This document shows positions 44,184 to 59,100 of a stretch of DNA of 64,000 bases, one piece after another. Below the pieces are notes generated by a model that saw nothing but the letters and a program-made list of their open reading frames with translations, ran no database searches and had not been told where the DNA came from. A program made the position numbers and the translations under genes. The stretch is from positions 4,994,001 through 5,058,000 of the forward strand of contig NC_092577.1 in NCBI RefSeq assembly GCF_037975245.1. The letters run 5' to 3'. The stretch's first letter is position 1, and each line of letters begins with the position of its first letter. This stretch comes from Apostichopus japonicus. Taxonomy: Eukaryota; Echinodermata; Holothuroidea; Aspidochirotida; Stichopodidae.

Positions 44184-47100
44184 ATGTCCGCGAAAATCAA
44201 AGTACAGGTGGCTGTTCGCGTGAGGCCTTTCAATAAAAGAGGTAAATGTGATAGTAATATACTATATACTGCTAGGCCAGTATTATGTAGACTATCGTAA
44301 CTATGCCAAGTTAGGCCTAACCGTAGTCGCGCCTGCGATGGTGTCATGTTTACGCCTAACTATGAAGATACAGTGGTTGTGTTTGTGTTATGATGTAATA
44401 ATTAATAGGCATCGGGTCGGGGTCTATGAATGCAACAAAGTTACGTTGTCCTTGGTTTAGGATGGTCGGAATTATGTAATTCTACAGTAGAAACTTCAGT
44501 TATGCCCTTGTAACTAGCTTACATCGTTACCATGTTTCATTGTAATGTAAACATTACCTTGCCATAGCTTTGCATTTGCAATGCATAACTTAATGTAAGG
44601 CCAAACCCCAAATGTAGCTCTAGGATGTTAGACTTACAGTAGCCTAGAAAGGGCTAGACCTAAATAAAGCCTTCTGCCTTGGCCTTCTTTGGCATATATC
44701 AAGCAATAGCAAGGAACAATTCAGTACCCAAATTTTGCATATGTAGCAATCTCTGAAATTTGTTTCTGTTCACAAAGATTGCTATGCATCAGTGCACTTG
44801 CATAGCAATTTGCCCACCAAAAATATGCCCTGATGAGGCCTAGAACAAATGATTTCAGGTTGTAGTGTAGATTCAAATTAGCCAAGGCATAGCAATACAG
44901 CATACTAGAGCCAGGGACACACTAAATTTGAACTCAAGACTTTATTAAAACATGAGAACCTTTCACTCATTGTTGAATCAGTTTCTCCAATTTCTATATC
45001 TAGCTCTTACAATGTGATTTAAACAAGATATGCATCTACATTTTCCATATTTTGACAAAAAAATTGAAGAAACTGGCCAATATCCATGGGCTCTGTAGCA
45101 GAGGCTTCTTGATTCAATGGTACGGTACCAGTATCAATTATGGCACAGTCCTCTTACACAGTGTGGATTGCTTCTGGAATTCGCTCGAAATAGATAACAA
45201 TTTGGGAGAAATTTATATTCTCACCACAAGATGAGACCAAAAAATATTATGCAGATAAAAGTTCAAGAAATTAACAGTTATCTAGATCAAAATATGGTGA
45301 GAGGAAAAGAAGATTGTACAGCTCATGAAAAATTTGATTTTGGAGGATTTTCACTGGTGAAGTTGCTAACTAATAGTCATGAGCAGTCTAACCAGGGCTG
45401 TTATAGATGTGATGTGATGGCTTCAAATCAAATTTAATCTTTGATGATCAGTTCCCCCAAAAGTATAGAAATAAGCAAAAAAGAACATTTGTTGTCAAAG
45501 CTCCTATTTAGGTGTTACATTCTACTGCATCATTGTGTGTAACAATGTTTATATCTGTTACTGGATATACTATACCCTAAAAACGTATATCCTTCTACCC
45601 ATTTTTGAATGAATTTCAGTCCCAATATTTCTAAAATTACTTTTTCATACAATAAAAGGTATTTGGTAAAATCCTCAAGTCCATGGAAATAAATTTACAA
45701 GTTTCTTTGACAAATAAAAAAAGACTAGATGTGTTACTAGACTATTTAAAGTATATTTAGGGAAATATTCCAATATAATGAATTTGTCCAAAAATGCTGG
45801 CCTTGAAACCTACCGTCAGAAGTTTGACCTGAATAATTATGTTGTTAATACAAGATAAAAAATATCAGTTGAAAAGTATGAATGAATTTTCACCCTATCA
45901 CAGAAATATTTTCAACTGACGATGAGTCGCAGTGCATTTTCTTCGTGATGGTTGTTATTGTTAAATTAACTGCTTTTAGAAACATTATAATATAAACAGG
46001 CATGAGCTTACCTGCAGGGGGACGAGAACTATTATCCTAACACACTGTAGCATATGCAAACTGGAGCCTATACCGCAATTTTTGCAAAGTTCTGTGATTT
46101 TTATTTTATCCCAGGCATATCACTATATAAATTTTTGATGTTTCTCTTTCAGAAAAAGACATGGGAACAAAATGTTGTGTGGATATGGATAAGAATCAAA
46201 CTATCTTGAAGCCAGTTTCCAGCGGTTCAAAGTCTTCAGACAGGTAAAACACCTCTTGTGGTACAGGGCATGCTTGTAGCAAGTTTGATCTTTGTGCTCG
46301 CATACTGGTATCGTTGTCTATTCTGGTACTCACTTCTACAGACCTATTTACAAGTACAAGTTGTATTGGGGATGTTTTAATATCTGTAGATACTCACTGT
46401 GCACTTGAGTAGTAGTAGAAAGTTGAGTCTCGTCTAGATCCGACATGCTCAGTGATTAACCTCCGCCACGTATCACAATCTTGCACAAGGTTTATTGCTT
46501 CCCTCGAAATTGTTGATATTAATGTCCTTGAATTGCGACTTTATTTTTCCAAGCAAGGTAGTCACGGGCCTTCCTACTACTGGTTTAGCAGTATGTCTTA
46601 ATGCGTCTCTTAAAGAAACCTTTGCTGAAGCGTCCTTCTGGAGTCTTGAGACTATATATATTACTGAATCTACACAGAATAGAATCTAATAGGTACTCAC
46701 TGTGTAAGACTATTGCTACATACTACATACAGAATCTCATACAGAATTCAGTATAGATCACTAACTGTGCAAGACTAGTGGTAGATAGTATAGAATCTAT
46801 ACAGAATCTAGTATACTGTAGATACTAACTGTGCAAGACTAGTGGTAGATAGTATAGACTCTATACAGAATCTAGTATAGATACTAACTGTGCAAGACTA
46901 GTGGTAGATAGTATAGAATCTATACAGAATCTAGTATAGATACTAACTGTGCAAGACTAGTGGTAGATAGTATAGAATCTCTACAGAATCTAGTATAGAT
47001 CTACTAACTGTGCAAGACTAGTGGTAGATACTACAGAAGCTCATACAGAAATTTAGTATAGATACTAACTGTGTAAGACTAGTGGTAGATACTATAGAAT

Positions 47101-50100
47101 CTATACAGAATCTAGTATAAATACTAACTGTGTAAGACTAGTGGTAGATAGTATAGAATCTATGCAGAATCTAGTATAGATACTAACTGTGCAAGACTTG
47201 TGGTAGATAGTATAGAATCTATATACAGAATCTATGATAGATACTAACTGTGTAAGACTAGGGGTAGATAGTATAGAACCTATACATAATCTAGTATAGA
47301 TACTAACTGTGCAAGACTAGTGGTAGATAGTATAGAATCTCATACAGAATTTAGTATAGATACTAACAGTGCAAGACTAGTGGTAGATAGTATAGAATTT
47401 ATACATAATCATAATTTTTGAGATCTTTTTTTGAGGTCTTTAAACATGTATGTGACTGCTAACAAGTGGGTTATCAACGGTTGATGCCTGCCTCTCTTTT
47501 CCTCAAAATGAAATATTAGACATATCTGTATTCCGTCGTGGAATATCTGATCAGTACTTTACTAAGGAACATTATTAGTAAGGGGGAGCAGTGGGGTGTG
47601 GGGAACGTCCCCGGCCCCAAGTTTTATTTAGATTTTAAACTTGCACTTCCCATAATGTACTGTACATACTGTAGTTACAATATTTATGAGAGATGAGGAG
47701 CACAATTTTGCATCTTAACCAACCCTCTAACCTTGAAGCAATCTCTCTTAAGCCCCCCCCCCCCAGGATGGACAAAATCCAACAAGTATGTATCCCCAAT
47801 GCCTTCCAACCCAACCCTCCCCTCATTCCCCCTCCCCCATCCTAGAGATAGCTGTCTTTGGGAAAAGTGCAGAATACTAAGTTATGAGCTCTAGACATAA
47901 TTCTTATTCAACAATATTTAGAAAAGAATAATTATTCATCCTTTAAACACTCTTTTAATTTTGACATTTGACAGGAAATATCCCCAAATTACGGACATTA
48001 TGGAAGAATAGACACATGAATTTTGTTCTCCCTTCATTTACTTGTATGAATATATCTATATATGTACACAGAAAAATGGAGGATAAAATGTACTGTAAGG
48101 GAAAGTTTTGATCTTCTTGACAGGGTAATTACCTGTAATGGCTTGGGCTGGATATTAATTGTTATGGTCAGTGTCTTAGGTTTCCCAGGTACCTGTCCCA
48201 AATCACCAGTGGCTCGTAAATTAACTGAACCAGTAGAAGGGGGGGGGGGGTTGTGGAACTTTTACTACACCTTTAACATGATTCCCAGTTGGATGAACTG
48301 GAAGTAAAATTCCAGCAATAGATGAAGACAGATTTAGATACAGGTTTGACCTTTACTGTATGCAGGTCATAAAAGTTGGTAAAGGGTAACATACTGTAGC
48401 TCTTTAGAGCATATGTGGCATAACAGCGCATGAACTTGCTTGGAGCTGAAGCATAAGTTAAGTTAATTAATTAGTGCTGATTATTCAATACCTCTAATTT
48501 TAATTCTGATTATGGTGTTGCCAAATAGAAAAGTGAATATTATATTTTATGGTTGGAATTTATAACATAAATTTACAATAATTATTACAAGTATGACATA
48601 CACATAGGTTGCACTTCACGTTGATCACCGAGAAATTCTGAGGTTTCTATGGTGATAGATGTCTTACCACCAAAACCCCATCCCCTTCCCTCCCCTCCAC
48701 CTCCCTCTCCCTCCCCCTCCCCTCCCCCTTCCCCCTTGCCCGGCCTGTAAGCCCTTTCAAATATGCTAGAAAATTAAATAACATTTTAGTCACATTTTCA
48801 AGCTCAGTTTTGTAAGTTCACCTAATTATACTGCCACTGGTTTCAACACATTATCTATCACTGAAACTTGTATAAAAATTAATAATCTACTGACATATAT
48901 CATATTGTTGCTCAGTAGTTTAACACTAATGTATGTCTCAGCATTACTTTGAAGGTTAATGGCTTCTCTGAAAGAGGCAAAGTACTTTTTTGAATTTTTA
49001 TGATTATTTTTGGCACAATGAAAATGGAGGCTTTATAAATACTGCCTGTAACCTCTGACAGTGGCTTCTCACACAAGTTTATAAAGCAGTTCACGGAATA
49101 GCTTCCTGTGATTGTTGGCTTCCTTTGACACAATACTATAAAAAATCGTAGAATGAAAAGTTCAGAGTCGATCACCCTGTATGTGCCTCAATTAACAAAA
49201 AAAGGGCTTAAATTTCAGGCAGAAAGTTGTTAAAATATGTATATACTGTAGCCTATTTCTGGATTCCATTTTTAAAGACACTTATTTGTTGATTTGATAA
49301 TGACTATTGTTTACAAAGAATTATACTTGGACAGATTCCAGATCACCCTATACCATATTTGATTTATGACCTGATAATAAAAAAATGAACAGTCACTGTG
49401 TCACACAGAACTTTTGTAAATTGTGTAATAAAGTTGTACATTTTTACCTGATCTCATATATAAGTAAATTATGCAATTGGCCCAGCAGCAGGCCTTTATG
49501 AAACAGGATATAATCCTTCGTGATAAAGTTTGGATGGCTCATCAGTCTAAAGATGAATGGGAAGGAAACAGGATATCCAATATCAGGCCGTAGTAGAATC
49601 TACCAGAATTGAATGTCAATATAGTTAAGGATATTGGATAAATATCTAAACATGTAAACTATTTATTTGGATTACAGTTTAATACTACAGACCGTTCAAA
49701 CTGCAGACTGTCAACGTCGTTGAAGTGCTGATGAATTTTCAATTGGTAGTCTAGTCCGAGAGTTATACGATGGAATTTCTGTTGAGACAACCAGAATCAT
49801 CTGTTGAGGTCATCTCTAGTTGTTCCCATCAGAGTCATATTGCATCGTAACTAAACCCCCCTCCCCCATAAATAGGTTAAAACGATACATTGGTATCCCT
49901 TGATAAAACCGGTCTTCTATTCACCTTACATAGGCCTTACATAGGTGTATACATCTCTCATACATTGTACATATTGGGTCGTTGCAATGTTTGCTACATT
50001 TTTCGGACAACCGCGTTTGCTGTCCGGAAAACCGAAATGTAAGGCCTGGTTGTCAACCGGAAAAAATGTTTTGCCCTGATATATAGCAAGCTCGTCATGG

Positions 50101-53100
50101 AAATATGTGGCTGAGCTGAGAATTACAGTACCGTGCATACATAGGTGTTACAGAGCTGAGCTTCTAGATGTAAATTGAAGGACAGGAAAGGAAATGAATT
50201 GGAAATGTCAGCATGTAATTTACATGATCTACAGTTAGTATGCTCCAATGGTTACATCATGGAACTGCGTTTTACAGCTAAGTGGGCTTTTCTCGTGTGA
50301 TGTACTGTCTTTGGTTTTTCTGCCAAATTTGCATAATTTTGCCATCTGCATGGTTTGTGTCCTTGTTCTAAATATCTGTGGATAAGCATTGTTAGTAGAA
50401 ATGTTGATTGTGATTGGAGGACCCTCCCAATGCCAAAGAGGGGAGTGGGAGGGGGTTCAAAGGCTGTTATGTCTGTTGGATTGATGCATGTGTGACCAAT
50501 AAAACAAGGTGCGAAATAGAACTACTGTATGTACAGTTAAATATTATGCCGATGGTTATGCAAAAGGTGAAATAAATTAATTTTAAAGTGAATGTAAATG
50601 ATCTAGAATGTATAGGTTTCATTGGGTTTTTGTCCTTATGTTCCATACTGCATGTATACTGTACTGCTGGTTTTATTGTTTAATAGTCCAAAGTCTGCCA
50701 AACATACTGATCCCCAGGTTCTAACATTCCATATTGATCTGATTATGTACAGTACAGTGTACTGTTAACCTGCTGAAGTTGTTGTGGTCCAGGTATGCCA
50801 AGTGATATTTTCTAATAGTACATCTAGGTAAAGCAGTTTGTACAAGGGCTTGGAACTTGGGTTGAATCTCACACAAACAAACCCCATGGGGTCAGGGTAG
50901 TCTATAGCTACTGTAAATATATCAACTACAACATTCAAACCTATACTGTAGATGGTGGTTATGAAAGTAACATTGCATTACCTTACATGTACCCAGTATG
51001 TACTGTAGTACATGTATGCCATTGTGTATTGCAATGCACTGCACTGTAATGCCTTGTATGTTCTGCAAGTGCAACCCCTGTATGGTATTTACTGGAATAC
51101 CTTTGCACTGCACTGTAATGCCTTACAGTACCTAACTGCAATGCCTTGTTTGTACTGCAAACTGTGCAATGCCTATATGGTACAGTGTACTGTACTGCAA
51201 TACCTTGGTACTGTACTCTGATTATCTGTACTATAATGCCTTGTTATGTACTATATATTGCAATGCACTGCACTGTAATGACTGGTACTTAACTGCAATG
51301 CCTTGTTTGTACTGCAAGTTCAATGCCTGTATGGTACAGTATACTGCAATACCTTGGTATTGTACTGTGATGACCTGTACTATATACTGTATACTGTAAT
51401 GCCTTGTTATGTACTATATTGCAATGCACTGCACTGTAATGACTGGTACCTTTAACTGCAATGCCTTGTAAGGCTTGTATGTACTGCAAGTGCAATGCCT
51501 GTACGTATACTGTACTGCAATACCTTGGTACTGTACTGTGATGACCTGTACTATACTGTAATGCCTTGTTATGTACTATGTTGCAATGTCCTGTATTGCA
51601 GTGCTCTATTCTGCAATGCCTTGTAATCAGTAGTATTGTCCATTGTAAACTTTCTACATTCAAAACTCAAAAGTCTACTTAAGACCCATCTTTTCACTTG
51701 TTCTTTTGTAAATTAATCTGCTTTCTTTGTAAAGCGCCTTGAGCAGTGCCTATATCTACTGATTTTTCGCTATATAAGTCTCATTTATTATGATGGTTAT
51801 TATTATTGTTCTACACTGTTCTGTACTGTAAGTACTACAACTGTACCGTGTTAGAACAATATATATACTGTAAGTCACAGTAGCTATCCAGTGCACTACT
51901 GTGCCCCAAGTAATGGACTGTGCGACCATTTATTTGTCAACAATCTGGCAGATTTAACACCTGAGCAAGATCCTTTTGAACTTGAAAAAAATAAATACAA
52001 ACATGTGAAATTAAATTAAATATGATTTGGTACTTACTGTATTTGAAATTCTGAATGGAAGCAATCTATTTACTAATGAACCAACTGGGTCACTCACAAA
52101 ATTCCTCACTAAAGACCAAACCCCCCCCACAACTCCCTCCCACCACCAAACAATGGACAGAAATATAGAGAATATGCTATACTGTACATACTGTACATTT
52201 GTAGAAAGTACAAAATTTGGCATAGTGGCACCTTTAATACAGTAATGGATTAGATATCAAATTTTAAAAGTTTACGTAGGTTGAACTGACCAAAATTTGT
52301 AGGTAAATGTAGTCATTACTGTAACATTATTATGTAACTACATTTTTGTGCAAACACCTGTGTAACTTACAGGTTTTCTCCGTCTAGTTTTTAAAGTGCT
52401 ACTGTAGTTACTAGTACTATACCAGCCTTTCATGTGTTCTGCTTCTAAGCCATATGGCTATAAAGTCATTCGCCTTTGCTGGAAAGTCCTCTGCCCTAAT
52501 GGTACCGTTTCCAACAAGTTAAATTGCCTATGTCCACAAAATGCTAGATGGACTGAGAAGTGGTCACTTAATTACGATACACACAGCCTATACTGTACAG
52601 CCATCGTTGTCCCTGTCATTCGCATCAATGGAGCGTAGCCGTGGAGGGAAGTACTGTACCTTGAAAAGTTTCCGTTTAATGTGAGCTGACATGTTAATTC
52701 AGGGTCAACCATGGCAATTCAAGGCCAATTCTGACTGTGGGAATTCAGATTTTTTTTAATTTTACAAGTCAGCCATTTATCTTGTAATTTCACTTCCTAC
52801 AGCCGTCTAATGGCTAGTTTGTTTCCTTTATAAGAACGGACTGGGTCATTCGGCTCGAGGCATTGCCTTAGATATTCAGCGACTGACCAGTGCAGCTTTT
52901 TGAAAACTTTATCCCATTTTTACAGTAATAAAAAGTATTAACATCTGGTACAAATCTCCATCATGGGAAAATGTACTTAAGGTACCACACGATGCACGTA
53001 CCGTAACGTACACGTCATCTTCGGGTGACAACGGTCTGTCGTCAGACGGCGTTAATTCACTCTCTGGCAAATGACCCATATAATTAGTGACCGGGAGAAG

Positions 53101-56100
53101 ATGGCAAAGTCACATCTCATCAAGGTGGGATGTATACACAGGAACTGGGAAGACTGTCATTTGTAAACTGAACTGGGGCGTTTTTTTCGACGATCAGGAA
53201 ATTGTCTGAAGTGCTTCTGAGTTTACAGATTCTAAGTGACCTTATACAGTCTGTATATATTTGCACTAGTTATTTAATACTCTGTAGATGATAAAGTAGA
53301 CTTTATGTTCATAAAACAGAAAGAAGGAAATAGAATTTGCTGTACCTTGTATTTACTTTGCTCCTCGCCTACCTGTCTCCCCACAACCTAAGCACTCTCG
53401 TTCTACCGTGCCTAGAAATGAACTGGTAACATTTTAACACTGTGCGCCTTGTATGTCCGGACCTCTCTGGTCAATTTCTGAATTAGTAGATAATTCTGTA
53501 ACTTTTGTAATTCTGTCTTTGAGAAAGAGCTCTATAAGTTTGTGTAAGTACTATGAATGCAAGAACTCCAATAGTTGTCTTTTTTCTATACTTTAATTGT
53601 ATTTTTACAGCTTTGGGCAGAATTAAATTTATACTCTTCATACAGGTTCACCTAGTACCCCCCAGCCCTCCCCCTCCACCTTCAGTATATTGTTCAAGTG
53701 GTGAAGATCAATTCTGTTGATGTTGACAAGAATGCTTTTAAGAAACACACCTCTCCCTCTCCCTATCTTAAAAATCTCCCAGATCTGGTAGTTTATATGT
53801 TGTTTTATTTGATCACAAGTGAGACTAGCTATGTACATAGCTCTCCTCTCTGTTCATTATGATATCTTGAACATTTATAATATATTGCACTCAGATCTAC
53901 CCAAACTGGCCAGTGACAGTTTTTAACAGGTCACATACTGTATATATCTCTCAGACATTAAAGGTCTGTTCCTAGCTGGCCAGTGTGAACTTTTATACTG
54001 CTGTATCACTGTTATCGTTCTCTGAGCTACAAGACCCAGGAACCCAGGTCACGTATCTCTCAGACATTAAAGGTCTGTTCCTGGTTGGCTAGTGTGAACT
54101 TCTGCCAGTTTATACTGCTGTATCACTGTTATTGTTCTCTGAGCTATGGTACCCAGGAACCCAGACCCATATCTCTCAGACATTAAAGGTATGTTCCTGG
54201 TTGGCCAGTGTGCACTTCTGCCATGTTATACTGCTGTTTCACTGCCATTGTTCTCTGAGCTATGGTACCCAGGAACTGATTCAGACACGTGGATTAGATA
54301 CAGATTCGAGTAGGAAGTGCCCTCACAATGTACTTTATTCAGCTTATTCACGTTTTTAATCAGTAACATATATATTATCACAGACATGTGTCTCAGAACA
54401 CAAATTGTTACAGTATGTCAGATAACCGTCTGCTGCTCGGGATTTTAAGTGGTTTTTGCCGTTATGCGTGACTGCTAGAAAACCCATTTGTGTGACAGCT
54501 AGAAACCCCTATATATTGTGATGGCTAGAACACCCTTTACTGTATGATAGGTAGAAAACCATTTACTAAATGTATGACAGCTAGAAAATCCTTTGTGTGA
54601 CAGCTAGAAAACCATTTACTATGTGTGACAGCTAGAAAACCCTTTGTGATGACCTAGAACATTCTTTAATATCATAGGTAGAAAACCATTTACTATGTGT
54701 GTGACAGCTAGAAAACCCTAGTTATGTGTGACAGCTAGAAAACCCTAGTTATGTGTGACAGCTAGAAAACCCTAGTTATGTGTGACAGCTAGAAAACCCT
54801 AGTAATGTGTGACAGCTAGAAAACCCTTTATGGTGTTATAGCTAGAAAACCCTTTTGCATACATGTATACTAGATTTGGGGCTAGTCTGTACTCATACTG
54901 AATTAGTATGCTACATTTTGTATTTATTGTACATGGGATATGGTGTAAAACTCAAGTTGATGAGGGTAGCAACGGAGTGGAGGCAAGACTACCCACGGTG
55001 TACAATAGGGAATCACTTTGGGAAGGGGAGGTGGTCTCATGAGAAGGGAGGGCATTGACCGGAGTGTTTCAAATATAGAGGGCACTCAGTTTTGAAAGGT
55101 TACCACTGGTTCATTCTAGGCACGGTAGAAAGAGAGTGCTGAGGTTGTGGGGAGACAGGTAATCCCTATCACTCGTAAATATCCGAACCCGGTAAGTTTT
55201 GGAATATTGTTGGTGAGTCCTTACTCATACTGTAGTGTACTCCAGATCTAGGTACATGTAGTGTACTCATGTACTTGTACTCATATATTGGCAATACTAG
55301 TGCAAACTTTTAACATACTCTAAATTCACACTGGTGTGTACTAGCCAGTTTGTACTTGTCATACTTCATGCTGACATTGTGCTCATACCATACAGGGCTG
55401 AAGTATACATAAAGTACATGTGAAAAATGCAACAGCAAATACCTCCATCAGTGGCATAATCTACATCATGGTCATACTGTATGAAGAGAAAGATACAATA
55501 TAGGGAGAGGGGAGGGCAATGGGGGGGGGCTGTGGGAGTGGCTGGGCGAAGGATCATTATTACCAGTGGCCACATGAGTCAGTTACAGTATCTAGGATTG
55601 TTTCATCTAAGTACTTTTTAATGGACTTTACCAGCATGATGTGACATTGTACATGTATGTAAACAGTATGTGTGTTTTATGGCATATGGCAAACTATGAC
55701 TCATCCTAGTCAATTGTGTTGCAATAATCAATGTATTCTCATAGCACTGACTGAGAGTACCTGCAACACCACCACAGTACTATATATAAATATAGAATAA
55801 ATATTACGACTCCAAAGCATGCTTGCTGTTTGACCCTGTGTGGGCAGCTTTAGGCAACACAACAATTTCCTTACACTTGAGAAGTTCTGAGCTTTTGAAG
55901 TGTCTTCAAACAAAACTTTCAGTTGTATTCGTCTTTAGAAATGAGATAGAATACAAACATTTTTTACAGTTGGAGCAACTCTAGAAAAGTACAGCGAAAT
56001 AAATTGCATACAGTATATATATATCAGGGTCTTCTAAAGTCAAGGCGACAGGTCTGTAACCATTCATTGCATGCAGGAAAATGTCCTCGATTGGTTTTCC

Positions 56101-59100
56101 AACAACTTGATTAAAAACGATAAGATGAAAGGGAAGATGTGTTAAGAACCAGTGTTTACACTGATGGTGGCAATTTCTGAAACACTTTCATTTTAATTTT
56201 TTGGGGGGTTCCAAACTAATATAGAGTCAGTTCCCCCCATATTCAATTATGCAACATTTGGTAATTAAAAGAAACAATTAATCAATGTAAAGCTCAACAT
56301 AATTTTCAACCTCTAGATAATTGGCTTACATTGCATTACAAATCTGTCAAGGATAATTGGTTTCCAAGGTAACCTATAATTGATTTGAAAACTAGAGGAA
56401 TAATGTTTGGTCTTAAAGTGACATGAAAATAAAATAAGAGGAAAAAAGAGTCAGGATGGGTGTAGGCCTACTATAAAAGAGTAAGGATGGGGGTGTAGGC
56501 CTACTATAAAAGAGTAAGGAGGGGTGTAGGCCTACTATAAAAAGGGAAGGATGGGTGTAGGCCTACTATTGAAGAGTAAGGAGGGGTGTAGGCCTACTAT
56601 AAAAAGGGAAGGATGGGTGTAGGCCTACTATTGAAGAGTAAGGAGGGGTGTAGGCCTACTATAAAAGAGTAAGGATGGGTGTAGGCCTACTATAAAAGAG
56701 TAAGGATGGGGGTGTAGGCCTACTATAAAAGAGTAAGGAGGGGTGTAGGCCTACTATAAAAAGGGAAGGATGGGTGTAGGCCTACTATTGAAGAGTAAGG
56801 ATGGGTGTAGGCCTACTATAAAAGAGTAAGGATGGGTGTAGGCCTACTATAAAAGAGTATTGCATTTTAATGGTAAAGAATATAGATCTATTTTGCAAAC
56901 CAAAATAAACCTCTACACACTCAGTTTTAGTAGAACAATTTCAGATCAACTTTTGAAGTTTCTTCATAAAGCCATTCCTGTGGAGTTGCATACACAGTTT
57001 GTTAGCTTCTTCTCACTGTGTGATATTATTCTGTCCTGGGACTAAAATTCATGGTGAAACTAAAATCTACACGCCACCATGGAGACCGGCTTCCTTTTTG
57101 GTTGTCATTTGGTAGGAAACCCCCACTGGGTATACAACTGAAGTATTTCTACTTTCACAGTTTTACTTGTTTTCATTCAGCTGTGGTATCTGCTTGTAAC
57201 TGGTACTATAAGGGAAATATCAAAGATTAAGATGATAACACCATTCCTGTTTCTCATAAAAAAAAATTTTGATTGCCTGTTACTGGTATTCCCAAATGGT
57301 AGCCTCTCTAAAACTAGCTATAGGTCGTGACCTTATGTCAGTGGAGCCACAGTTGAGTTGTAGAGAACAGTAAAGGCTATTCACAGGTCCAAAAATCTGA
57401 TTATCTGGGATAGGAGGGTCTCCAGTTTAAGGAAAATGGCCAGGCATAGTAAATTGATACAGTAGATGCATTTGGTGGAGGGGGCAGAAAATGTGGATAA
57501 TGCGTGCTGGTGCCTTCTAAGGTGTAAGTGTGAGCTTGGACTGTGAAAAGCCCACCCTCCCCCGGGGATAAGTGTTAAAGAGACTAAACCCCCTGAGGTT
57601 TTTTTGGCTTTCGTTATTTTCAGAGCTCATAAGTTTGGAGGTACTGTAGATATTAGTAAAATATAGTCAGTAGAGTCTTACCATAGATATCCTTGGGACA
57701 TGTATGGTAAATGTCCATTTGGAGTGGGGAGGGGGCACCAAACATATCCTGGAGTGGGAGAGGGAGGGAGGGGGTGGGGGAGGAGGAGGGGGATGATGCC
57801 TCTGGTTGGACTTCAAGTAATAGTACATGGATTCTTGTAGGTAGGACCATGCTGTAGTGCTATTGTAGTGTAATGCAGTAGGCGGACTGCCAGTGAGTTG
57901 GGTCTATGCAGGAGTGTGTTTTTCCCCTTTCCTTCTGTATATAGTGCTACATTGAGTACATGCTAGAAGAATTATATTACAGTACTGTAGTACTAACAGT
58001 ATGCTTAGGTTCCTATTCGACCTAATATACAGTACAGTCAAAAGGTTAAAGATTGTTAGACTTAACATACTCTTCCCTCCCCCAGCTATTTATGCAAATG
58101 AGAATATGACATCATGCCTTAACAGAGGATATCCTGATTCTGAAAAAAAAAAAAAAAAAAAATAATAATAATAATAATAATAATGTGCAAATGACATGCT
58201 ATAAATTGATCATTATCTTCCAGCTGCCGATTTGGAAACAAAAATAAATCGTAAAAAGTTGCTGATTTTTTTTCCCCCATTGATTTTGATTTCCTGAAAT
58301 GAAATGAGTCATTTTGATGTCATATTAACAAATCACTCCATAGATTTTCCTAGTTTCCATGGTGATGTGGAAGGTCAAGTTAATCTTGATTCATGTCTTG
58401 TACATAATATCAATAATACAGTGATAGATCTCGATACCTTAGTTTTCTCATTTTCAACCGAAAAACATTTCTTCAAATTGATTTCTCATAATTTATTCCT
58501 CTCTGCCTTTCTTTCTTTTTTCCATCCGTGGCGTCTCGTTTTCGGTTGACATCTGGCTTTCAGGAAGACATCGAAGGTTGGTACACTGTTGTTCGTCTCT
58601 TTTTAGATTCTGTTTTTTGCAGATGTTGGAAAATTTGTATTGGATTGCAGTCTACAAATGTTGTTAGCTTAAGTAGCGCATTATAATTGCTATTATTATT
58701 ATTATTATTAAAAAGAGCTGTTTTTTACTATTTCGTCGTAACTTTTGGATGTTCTTCACTCACTTACCTGTCTCCCCACAACATCTGTACACTCACTATA
58801 ACATTTCTAGAGTGATGTATGTACCTGGTAACCCATTGATACTGACCTCCTCCCAGTGGTGACCGGTCAACTCTGGTCAATCGGCCATGGCTTATTTTAC
58901 CACCAAAAGTGTCTAGTTACAAAACTTTTTAAATCTAGAGCTGTCGAAAGATCTTCGTGCATCTTGGCTGTTAGTTATCACGTCCGTATTTTGCGGTCGC
59001 AAGTCCAGTGGAGACCCCCCCCCACTCCTGAGCCTCCTGAGGAGTGTCATAAATTTCACTTTTGGGCATAACTTGACCTGAGGTGACCGGTTACTACGGG

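Noticed and set aside
51289-51663. 124-codon minus-strand open frame
   Set aside because: Low-complexity CAATGCC/ACTG array; composition is repetitive and no family resemblance is seen.
54470-54860. CRISPR-like look of short repeats with similar spacing
   Set aside because: The sequence between repeats is itself repetitive, the host is an animal and no Cas genes exist here; it is a minisatellite.
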